Source: Erysipelotrichaceae bacterium
Lineage (GTDB): Bacteria > Bacillota_I > Bacilli_A > Erysipelotrichales > Erysipelotrichaceae
Assembly (NCBI GenBank): GCA_900770275.1
Contig: CAAGJS010000194.1
Span: 1-5,904 of the forward strand
Length of the DNA stretch: 5,904 nucleotides
Direction: 5' to 3'
Below are positions 1 to 4,724 of this stretch, one piece after another; positions within the stretch are counted from its first letter, which is position 1, and every line of letters starts with the position of its first letter. The notes under the pieces are model-generated. The model was given only the letters and a program-made list of their open reading frames with translations, was not told the DNA's origin and ran no database searches. Made by a program: the position numbers and the translations under genes.

Positions 1-173
1 CCGTTGATGGAACTGTAACCAGGATAGTTTTGAATCTCGTTGGCGGTCACGATCTGGCCGCCCGGTGCTCCTTTTTCAAAGAGCACCGCATGGCGTCCGG
101 CCCGCTGCACATAGATCGCAGCCGTCAGACCGGCGGTTCCGGCGCCGACAATGAGAATGTCGTTTGCGCTCAT
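1..173 (-). CDS. Thioredoxin-reductase-like FAD/NAD(P) oxidoreductase, N-terminal part (cut by window edge)
   Basis: Only the first 57 residues are present; the gene continues past base 1. The translation starts MSANDILIVGAGTAG and has the Rossmann FAD-binding fingerprint GAGTAG (residues 10-15) after a hydrophobic beta strand. An acidic residue (E39) follows at the end of the second strand, then a PGGQI motif and an NYPGY motif. The GGQI...NYPG spacing is typical of the thioredoxin reductase family, in which FAD passes electrons from NAD(P)H to a redox-active CxxC pair. The CxxC and the NADPH domain lie outside the window, so true thioredoxin reductase, ferredoxin-NADP reductase and other low-molecular-weight flavoproteins cannot be separated. 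GAGG lies 7 bases before the ATG, inside the end of the aldehyde dehydrogenase gene. Only 3 bases separate that gene's stop from this start, so the two are almost certainly cotranscribed. Family confidence is high, exact function low. Confidence 0.85.
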   Translation of the reverse strand, partial: MSANDILIVGAGTAGLTAAIYVQRAGRHAVLFEKGAPGGQIVTANEIQNYPGYSSIN

Positions 174-176
174 AGA

Positions 177-1661
177 TCAGCCTCGATCGGGATAGAATCC
201 GCTCGGCGCCTCTTCCAGATCGATGAAGATGTTCTTGACCTGGGTATAGGCGTTGAGGATCATGGCATGCGTCTCACGGCCGATGCCCGACTTCTTGTAC
301 CCGCCGAAGGGAGCCTTTTCCGGCAGCTGGTTGTAGGTGTTGACCCACATCCGTCCCGTTTCGACGCCGCGGGCGACGCGGAAGGCACGGTTAATGTCGC
401 GGGTGAAGACGCCGCCGCCAAGGCCGTATTCACTGTCATTCGCCATGGCGATGACTTCTTCCTCGGAGTGGAACGGAATGATGACGAGAACCGGCCCGAA
501 TACTTCTTCCTGCGCGATCCGCATCTTGTTGTTTACATTGACGAGGATCGTCGGCTGATAGAAGGCGCCGTCCTTCGTCTTTTCGTCTTCATAGAAGTTT
601 CCGCCGACGGCGACTTTGGCACCTTCTTTGACTGCCATCTCAACGTAGCCGTGGACCTTGTCACGCTGTCCCTTACTGATGAGGGAACCCATCTGCGTAT
701 CCTCTTCCCATGGCAGACCTACCTTGACCTGCTTGAAGCGGCGGACCGCCTCAGCCACAAACTTGTCATAGATCGTGTCCTGGACGAAGGCGCGGGAACC
801 TGCGCAGCAGACCTGACCCTGGTTGAACAGGATTCCCAGCTGCAGACCGTCCATTGCCTTTTCAAAGTCCATATCGTCAAAGAAGATGTTGGCAGATTTG
901 CCGCCGAGCTCGAGCGTCGCCGGGATCAGCTTGTCAGCCGCTGCCTTGGCGACAGTGTAGCCGACTTCTGTCGAACCGGTGAAGGCGAGCTTGCGCAGAT
1001 CCGGATGTTCCAGAATCGCCTGTCCCGCGTCGCGGCCGCTGCCGGTAATGACCTGGAAGACGCCGGCCGGAATAATGTCCTTCGTCATTTCCGCAAAGGC
1101 AAGAACTGAAAGCGACGTCATGCTCGAAGGCTTGAAGACTGTCGTGTCACCTGCCGCCAGCACCGGCGCCAGCTTCCATGCGGCCATCGTGAAGGGGAAG
1201 TTCCAGGGAACGATCTGACCAACGACGCCGATCGGCTCCCGCAGAACCAAAGAGAGATAACGGTTATCGAGGACCGTTGCACTTCCTTCCTCGGCTTCGA
1301 TGACGCTTGCAAAGTAGCGGAAATGATCGGCGGCCAGCGGAATATCAATGTTCCGTGTTTCGCGGATCGGTTTCCCGTTATCCAGCGTTTCGATCATGGC
1401 GAGTTCTTCCGCATTCTGGTCAATGACGTCGGCAATTTTGCGCAGGATCGCTGCTCTCTGCTTTGCCGTTGTCTTCTTCCAGGAGGCGAATGCTTTCCAT
1501 GCGCCTTTGACGGCGTCGTCAACGTCGGACTTGGTGGCTGCCGCAATTTCGGACAGCTTCTCGCCATTGGCCGGGTTGTAAACAGGGATGGTACGCCCAT
1601 CGGAAGCGTCGCGGAAAGTACCATCGATATAAAGCTGATACGTGGGCTTGAACTTAATCAT
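177..1661 (-). CDS. NAD(P)+-dependent aldehyde dehydrogenase, AldB/ExaC-like
   Basis: A complete 494-residue cytosolic enzyme, the usual length for the ALDH superfamily, oxidising aldehydes (probably small aliphatic ones such as acetaldehyde) to acids with NAD(P)+. Family landmarks are all present: PWNF with N154 (oxyanion hole), FKPS with K177 (cofactor binding), FTGSTEVG at 227-234 (dinucleotide loop), LELGGK with general base E251, GQVCCAG with catalytic C285, and EEVFGP with E386 and F388 (nicotinamide ribose). The C-terminal PFGGYKKSGIGRE segment is also intact. The stretch DNGKPIRET...DHFRYFAS resembles E. coli AldB and ExaC-type acetaldehyde dehydrogenases, but substrate cannot be fixed from sequence. 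The start at 1661 is preferred over an in-frame ATG at 1700 because AAGGAGAT lies 7 bases before it and homology begins there. The gene is followed at 3 bases by a thioredoxin-reductase-like gene and is divergent from a redox-stress operon. Confidence 0.95.
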   Translation of the reverse strand: MIKFKPTYQLYIDGTFRDASDGRTIPVYNPANGEKLSEIAAATKSDVDDAVKGAWKAFASWKKTTAKQRAAILRKIADVIDQNAEELAMIETLDNGKPIRETRNIDIPLAADHFRYFASVIEAEEGSATVLDNRYLSLVLREPIGVVGQIVPWNFPFTMAAWKLAPVLAAGDTTVFKPSSMTSLSVLAFAEMTKDIIPAGVFQVITGSGRDAGQAILEHPDLRKLAFTGSTEVGYTVAKAAADKLIPATLELGGKSANIFFDDMDFEKAMDGLQLGILFNQGQVCCAGSRAFVQDTIYDKFVAEAVRRFKQVKVGLPWEEDTQMGSLISKGQRDKVHGYVEMAVKEGAKVAVGGNFYEDEKTKDGAFYQPTILVNVNNKMRIAQEEVFGPVLVIIPFHSEEEVIAMANDSEYGLGGGVFTRDINRAFRVARGVETGRMWVNTYNQLPEKAPFGGYKKSGIGRETHAMILNAYTQVKNIFIDLEEAPSGFYPDRG

Positions 1662-1666
1662 AAATG

Positions 1667-1674
1667 ATCTCCTT
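1667..1674 (-). promoter_or_regulatory. Ribosome binding site deciding the aldehyde dehydrogenase start
   Basis: On the minus strand this reads AAGGAGAT, with 7 bases between it and the ATG at 1661. It fixes the start of the aldehyde dehydrogenase and rules out the longer reading frame from 1700, whose upstream bases carry no comparable site. Confidence 0.85.
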
Positions 1675-1684
1675 TTCGGGTGGT

Positions 1685-1735
1685 CCGCATCTGCAGTCAC
1701 GGTTCAAAGGATTCTGAAGCGCCGCTGCGATGCGG
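1685..1735 (-). other. Inverted repeat / predicted hairpin in the aldehyde dehydrogenase 5' leader
   Basis: In the minus-strand transcript, bases 1735-1725 (CCGCATCGCAG) can pair with 1696-1685 (CTGCAGATGCGG). This makes an 11-base-pair helix with a single bulged base and a 28-base loop. The helix ends about 11 bases before the Shine-Dalgarno site. A second potential helix pairs AGTCAC plus AAGG (1750-1741) with CCTT plus GTGACT (1710-1707 and 1700-1695). It shares bases 1695-1696 with the first and crosses it, so both cannot form fully unless as a pseudoknot. There is no T-run after it, so it is not a standard terminator. A leader regulatory element or an operator are both possible. The pairing is seen directly; any function is inference. 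Confidence 0.4.
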
Positions 1736-1752
1736 TACTACCTTGTGACTAA

Positions 1753-1780
1753 ATCCTACCTGATCGATGATTTTTCACAA
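1753..1780 (-). promoter_or_regulatory. Weak candidate promoter for the aldehyde dehydrogenase
   Basis: Reading the minus strand, a -35-like TTGTGA (1780-1775) is separated by 16 bases from a -10-like TAGGAT (1758-1753), each matching 4 of 6 consensus bases. Transcription would begin near 1746 and give a leader of about 85 bases that includes the hairpin. It is the best pair I found in this interval but is not strong. The gene may need an activator or use another start. Confidence 0.25.
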
Positions 1781-1830
1781 AGCAATTTGCTCAGACTAAC
1801 CGTGGCGGTATCAATTATTTACGATTTTTA

Positions 1831-1857
1831 TTGACACGGCAGCGGTCTGTATATAAT
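1831..1857 (+). promoter_or_regulatory. Sigma-A-type promoter of the nitroreductase-Rrf2-MDR operon
   Basis: A perfect -35 box TTGACA (1831-1836) and a perfect -10 box TATAAT (1852-1857) are separated by 15 bases, about two less than optimal. Transcription would begin near 1864, giving a leader of roughly 36 bases before the nitroreductase ATG. The predicted start falls inside the TGTATC palindrome, as expected for a repressor-blocked promoter. An additional GGTATCAA half-site-like sequence occurs upstream at 1807-1814. Confidence 0.75.
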
Positions 1858-1875
1858 GTATCTGTATCCGATACA
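1857..1875. promoter_or_regulatory. Putative operator, TGTATC repeat plus TGTATC-C-GATACA palindrome
   Basis: Two tandem copies of TGTATC (1857-1862 and 1863-1868) are followed by one base and GATACA (1870-1875). The last thirteen bases form a perfect palindrome around C1869. The element begins at the last base of the -10 box and covers the predicted transcription start, so a bound protein would block RNA polymerase. The obvious candidate ligand is the Rrf2-family repressor encoded as the second gene of the operon. That assignment is inference from position and symmetry; a distantly encoded TetR- or MarR-type repressor could also use such a site. Confidence 0.6.
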
Positions 1876-1899
1876 AATATAATCGGAGCGAGGCACAAA

Positions 1900-2712
1900 A
1901 TGAATACAGACGTAATCAGACAAAGAAAAAGTGTACGAACCTATCAGGAAAAGGAAATTTCGCCGCAGCTTCTGGAACAGATTACACAGTTTCTGAAGCA
2001 GGATACGGGACTGTTTGGCGTTCCTGTTACGTTCACTGTTCTTGACGCAGACAAAGACGGCCTGAGCAGCCCGGTCATTGTCGGGGCCAAAACCTATATT
2101 GCGGGAAAATACAGGGTTCAGAAGAATGCGGAGGTTTCCTTTGGCTATGCCTTTGAGAAGCTGATCCTTTATGCGACGTCATTGGGGCTTGGGACGGTCT
2201 GGCTTGCGGCCACCATCGATCGCAAAGCCTTCGAGAAGGCAATTGGATTGGAGAACGAGGAACGGATGCCCGCCGTTACACCGCTGGGCTATGCGGCAGA
2301 GAAACGGTCTCTTCGCGAAACGATGATGCGCAAAGGAATGAAGTCTGACAGCCGTCTGCCGTTTGATCAACTGTTTTTTCAAAACGGTTTTTTGACGCCG
2401 CTGCCGGAAGCGGATGCGGGTATTTGGAAACTGCCGCTTTCCATGGTACGGCTGGCGCCTTCCGCAACCAACAAGCAGCCGTGGCGCTGTGTCGTGGAAA
2501 AGGACAGAGTTCATTTCTATGAAGTGAAGACAAAGGGATATGCCAATGAAACGACCGGTGATATTCAGAAGGTGGATCTGGGCATTGCCATGTGTCATTT
2601 TGAGATTGGTGCGGAAGAAGCCGGGATTCGCGGCACGTTTCTTCAGCAGGATCCGGGAATACTGAGCGGCTTTGAAACAGAATATATCGCCACCTATCAG
2701 CGGGAGGACTAG
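1900..2712 (+). CDS. Nitroreductase-family flavoprotein, TM1586 type
   Basis: A 270-residue cytosolic protein beginning MNTDVIRQRKSVRTY. The R-x-R-K-S-V-R-T-Y segment (residues 7-15) is the FMN-phosphate-binding signature of nitroreductases. The middle carries SFGYAFEKLILYATSLGLG (80-98) then TVWLAAT, the standard helix and strand of the fold. APSATNKQPW (186-195) repeats the family's SxxNxQPW substrate/FMN motif in the second half, the arrangement of the TM1586-like subgroup (a fused two-lobe form), not the common 200-residue homodimer. Such enzymes reduce nitro groups, quinones or other electrophiles with NAD(P)H. GAGG lies 6 bases upstream of the ATG at 1900. The longer frame from 1831 is rejected because its first codons are the promoter itself. 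It is first in an operon with an Rrf2 regulator and an MDR reductase, supporting a detoxification role. The physiological substrate is unknown. Confidence 0.88.
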   Translation: MNTDVIRQRKSVRTYQEKEISPQLLEQITQFLKQDTGLFGVPVTFTVLDADKDGLSSPVIVGAKTYIAGKYRVQKNAEVSFGYAFEKLILYATSLGLGTVWLAATIDRKAFEKAIGLENEERMPAVTPLGYAAEKRSLRETMMRKGMKSDSRLPFDQLFFQNGFLTPLPEADAGIWKLPLSMVRLAPSATNKQPWRCVVEKDRVHFYEVKTKGYANETTGDIQKVDLGIAMCHFEIGAEEAGIRGTFLQQDPGILSGFETEYIATYQRED

Positions 2713-2714
2713 AT

Positions 2715-3161
2715 ATGGATACGAAATTTTCATCTGCAATTCATACGCTGATTTTGATTTCGCAGTCAGCGGAACCGATGAATTCGGATCAGATTGCCCT
2801 CAGTGTCGGAACGAATGCGAGTTATATCCGCAAACTGACGAGCCGCCTGAGCAAAGCGGGGATTCTGGAAGGACACCGCGGAATCAGCGGCTTCCAGATG
2901 AAGAAGAAACCCGAAGATATTACGCTGCTCGATATCTATGATGCGGTCAATGAAACAGATGAGCTGCATCTGTTTGATGTGCATCAGAATCCGAATGATG
3001 AATGCATCGTGGGACATAACATTCGCCCGGTTCTGAATGGTATGTTCCGGGATATGGAAAAAGAAGCGGAAAAGCAGCTGCGCACCATGACTCTGGCGGA
3101 CTGCATTAAAAACATGCACGAATACATAAACCGGAATCAACGGAAGGAGAAAATGAAATGA
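2715..3161 (+). CDS. Rrf2-family transcriptional regulator (YwnA-like, no iron-sulfur cysteine cluster)
   Basis: A 148-residue DNA-binding protein with the Rrf2 winged helix-turn-helix. It has an N-terminal helix (1-18), SDQIALSVGTNASYIRKLTSRLSKAGIL (24-51) as the helix-turn-helix, HRGISGFQMKKKPEDITLLDIYDAVN (54-79) as wing and linker, and a C-terminal dimerisation helix. The three clustered cysteines that bind 2Fe-2S in IscR and NsrR are missing. Only C97 (in NDECIVG) and C130 occur. C97 sits where thiol-based Rrf2 sensors such as staphylococcal HypR carry their reactive cysteine, so I infer direct sensing of oxidants or electrophiles. GGAGG overlaps the preceding stop region 7 bases before the ATG. 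The gene starts 2 bases after the nitroreductase and overlaps the next gene by 4 bases. It probably represses its own operon through the palindrome at 1857-1875. Confidence 0.9.
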   Translation: MDTKFSSAIHTLILISQSAEPMNSDQIALSVGTNASYIRKLTSRLSKAGILEGHRGISGFQMKKKPEDITLLDIYDAVNETDELHLFDVHQNPNDECIVGHNIRPVLNGMFRDMEKEAEKQLRTMTLADCIKNMHEYINRNQRKEKMK

Positions 3162-4171
3162 AAGCAGCGATACTGAACCATTACGACAAAAAGGGAACGG
3201 ATCTGGAAATTAAGGAAATCCCTGTACCGGCAGTGGAGGATGATGAGGTTCTGGTACGGATTATTTCGGCAGCTGTGAACCCGCTCGATAATATGATTAT
3301 TCGCGGTGATGTGAAACTGATTGTTCCTTATCGGATGCCACTGGTGATGGGAAACGAATTTGCCGGCATCGTCGAAGCGACGGGGGAAAAGGTTTCCGGC
3401 TTCCGGAAGGGCGACAGAGTCTATGGCCGAATGCCGCTAAACAAGATCGGCGCCTTTGCGGAATATGCGGCAGTTCGTGCTTCGGCACTGGCCCGGATTC
3501 CTTCGTATCTCAGCTTTGATGAGGCGACGACGGTTCCTCTGACGGCGCTGACGGCGATGCAGGCATTTGAAATCATGCATGTAAAGGCAGGAGAATCGGT
3601 ATTTATCTCCGGCGGCACCGGGAGCCTTGGCGCGATGGCAATTCCGATTGCTAAAAGCCTTGGCCTCCATGTATATACCAATGGCAGTGTTGAAAACAAG
3701 GAACGTGTCATGAAACTTGGCGCCGAAAAGTTCATTGACTATAAGAAAGAAAACTATGCCGATGTTCTTTCGAATGTGGATCATGTGCTGGATACCCTTG
3801 GGGATCGGGAGCTTGCCAATGAATTCAGGGTACTGAAGGAAGGTGGCAGCCTGGTGTCTCTGCGCGGTATGCCGAATGGCCGCTTTGCAAAGAGAACAGG
3901 CATGCCGCTGGGGAAGCGGATCCTGTTCCAGATGGTTGGCAGAAAGTATGACCGGATGGCTGCCGCCAAAGGTCAGACCTATGACTTCCTATTTGTTCAC
4001 GAGGACGGTAAGCAGTTGGAAGCGATCGGATCCTTGTTTGATAAGGATCATCCGCTGGAAACATCGATTGATACAGCCTTCAGCCTGGATGAAGTGAATG
4101 CGGCTCTTGCCAAAGTCAGACAGGGAAAATCGAAAGGCAAAACCATTCTCAAAATCGGATCAGAAGCATAA
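3158..4171 (+). CDS. Zinc-independent medium-chain dehydrogenase/reductase, NADPH:quinone oxidoreductase-like
   Basis: A 337-residue cytosolic oxidoreductase of the MDR superfamily. The N-terminal GroES-like domain (1-125) has the NPLD motif (41-44) in place of the zinc-site cysteine. GNEFAG (65-70) and GDRVYG (85-90) follow, and the structural-zinc cysteine loop is absent, so this is a zinc-free quinone/enone reductase rather than an alcohol dehydrogenase. The Rossmann domain begins at SVFISGGTGSLGAMAIPIAK (147-166), with the glycine-rich cofactor loop at 152-158; N175 and S177 follow the next strand. The C-terminal end DEVNAALAKVRQGKSKGKTIL is standard for the family. Expected activity is NAD(P)H-dependent reduction of quinones or alpha,beta-unsaturated carbonyls; the exact substrate is unknown. 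Its ATG overlaps the regulator's stop (ATGA), with AAGGAG 8 bases upstream, indicating translational coupling. An intrinsic terminator follows directly. Confidence 0.9.
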   Translation: MKAAILNHYDKKGTDLEIKEIPVPAVEDDEVLVRIISAAVNPLDNMIIRGDVKLIVPYRMPLVMGNEFAGIVEATGEKVSGFRKGDRVYGRMPLNKIGAFAEYAAVRASALARIPSYLSFDEATTVPLTALTAMQAFEIMHVKAGESVFISGGTGSLGAMAIPIAKSLGLHVYTNGSVENKERVMKLGAEKFIDYKKENYADVLSNVDHVLDTLGDRELANEFRVLKEGGSLVSLRGMPNGRFAKRTGMPLGKRILFQMVGRKYDRMAAAKGQTYDFLFVHEDGKQLEAIGSLFDKDHPLETSIDTAFSLDEVNAALAKVRQGKSKGKTILKIGSEA

Positions 4172-4175
4172 CACC

Positions 4176-4212
4176 AAATTCCGTCAGTCACAGATATTGG
4201 CGGAATTTTTTT
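4176..4212 (+). terminator. Intrinsic terminator of the redox operon
   Basis: AAATTCCGTCA (4176-4186) pairs with TGGCGGAATTT (4198-4208), with one G-U pair, around an 11-base loop. A run of seven T (4206-4212) forms the end of the 3' arm and the tail. It starts 5 bases after the MDR stop codon, so it closes the three-gene unit. Confidence 0.88.
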
Positions 4213-4305
4213 ATGCCAAACAATATTCATGAGAAAGGGTCAGGTTCCATCAATTAAGAAAGAATACTAATCCATGCAGGATGTTTACTCATTTTTTACA
4301 TGGCT

Positions 4306-4335
4306 TTGCTGGTGGGAGGGAAGTTTGATTATTAA
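4306..4335 (+). promoter_or_regulatory. Weak candidate promoter for the small membrane protein
   Basis: In the 146-base gap between the terminator and the small membrane protein gene, TTGCTG (4306-4311) and TATTAA (4330-4335) are 18 bases apart. The -10 box lies in a short imperfect inverted repeat, AGTTT...AAACT (4322-4338). If used, the message would start near 4342, only a few bases before the GGAGG. The rest of the gap shows nothing else I can name. Confidence 0.25.
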
Positions 4336-4358
4336 ACTCAGGGTGGAGGAAACCTGTG

Positions 4359-4580
4359 ATGGCAGAAGAGAAGAAGACGCCGCAGATGAACAAGAAAGAT
4401 ACGAAGCTGAATAAGGAAGATTCTCTCGGTTTCTGGATCGCGATCGGGATGATGCTGGGGGTTGCGCTTGGCTCCGCAATTGAGTCCATCGCCATCAGTG
4501 TGGGCGTTGCGGTTGGTATGCTCGCAGGTATTGTCCTGGACTGCGTGTTTGGAAGCCCGGATTCTTCGGGAATAGACTAA
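4359..4580 (+). CDS. Small two-helix membrane protein with double glycine zipper
   Basis: A 73-residue protein. Residues 1-21 are highly charged (lysine- and glutamate-rich, MAEEKKTPQMNKKD). Two hydrophobic helices follow, about 23-40 and 44-64, joined around E42. Each carries a perfect GxxxGxxxG glycine zipper, G30-G34-G38 and G49-G53-G57, which lets helices pack tightly in a membrane. The short tail is GSPDSSGID. No signal-peptide cleavage site is evident. GGAGG (4345-4349) lies 9 bases before the ATG at 4359; a GTG immediately upstream at 4356 is an alternative that would add one residue. Similar small glycine-zipper proteins, without known function, are widespread in Bacillota. The gene stands alone between two terminators. 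Coding status is well supported by the ribosome site and protein pattern; function is unknown. Confidence 0.75.
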   Translation: MAEEKKTPQMNKKDTKLNKEDSLGFWIAIGMMLGVALGSAIESIAISVGVAVGMLAGIVLDCVFGSPDSSGID

Positions 4581-4628
4581 TCTCTTTGCCCGAGCCTTCC
4601 TGATGTTGCAACTGGAGAGAAAGATTGA

Positions 4629-4670
4629 TCCCCTGTCGCCCATTGTGACAGGGGATTTGATTGATTTTGG
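4629..4670 (+). terminator. Stem-loop, probable terminator after the small membrane protein gene
   Basis: ATCCCCTGTC (4629-4638) and GACAGGGGAT (4648-4657) form a perfect 10-base-pair stem with a 9-base loop, followed by the T-rich but interrupted stretch TTGATTGATTTTG. The stem is strong and the tail weak, so termination may be incomplete. It separates the small gene from the promoter of the next locus. Confidence 0.65.
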
Positions 4671-4689
4671 CTGGACGCAGAATCAAGAA

Positions 4690-4718
4690 TTGAAACTTAT
4701 TTATTAATAATTTATAAA
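4690..4718 (+). promoter_or_regulatory. Promoter of the HTH-DUF3990 locus, predicted to give a leaderless transcript
   Basis: TTGAAA (4690-4695) and TATAAA (4713-4718) are exactly 17 bases apart, each matching 5 of 6 consensus bases. The usual 6-7 bases downstream of the -10 box place the transcription start at or next to 4725, the A of the ATG. No Shine-Dalgarno sequence exists before this ATG, which agrees with a leaderless message. Confidence 0.7.
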
Positions 4719-4724
4719 TAAGTT
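4694..4724. repeat. 31-base inverted repeat, putative autoregulatory operator
   Basis: AACTTATTTAT (4694-4704) and ATAAATAAGTT (4714-4724) are perfect 11-base inverted arms around a 9-base spacer. The palindrome TTATTAATAA (4701-4710) sits inside. The arms cover the end of the -35 box, the -10 box and the discriminator, and end on the base before the start codon. This is the geometry of an operator for a dimeric repressor. The likely ligand is the XRE-type domain at the N-terminus of the protein encoded immediately downstream, alone or in complex with its partner. An RNA role is unlikely if transcription starts at 4725. Confidence 0.75.

Noticed and set aside
30..1109. Long plus-strand open frame of 359 codons opposite the aldehyde dehydrogenase
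   Set aside because: It lies antisense to a fully recognisable ALDH, has no family motif and no convincing ribosome site. Long antisense frames are common opposite GC-rich genes.
1662..1700. Extended aldehyde dehydrogenase start at 1700, adding 13 residues
   Set aside because: The extra residues do not resemble family N-termini, and the strong AAGGAGAT site serves the ATG at 1661.
1763..1780. Possible Rex (NADH-sensing) site with the half TTTTTCACAA upstream of the aldehyde dehydrogenase
   Set aside because: Only one half resembles the TTGTGAA/TTCACAA consensus; the other half (ATCGATG) does not match.
1831..1899. Extended nitroreductase start at 1831, adding 23 residues
   Set aside because: The frame at 1831 coincides with the -35, -10 and operator sequences; GAGG sits 6 bases before the ATG at 1900 and the FMN motif follows it.
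2179..2739. Minus-strand open frame of 186 codons opposite the nitroreductase
   Set aside because: Shadow of the nitroreductase, with a basic low-complexity-like translation and no motifs.
4289..4643. Overlapping minus-strand open frames across the small membrane protein gene
   Set aside because: No ribosome sites or family motifs; the plus-strand frame has GGAGG and a clear glycine-zipper pattern.
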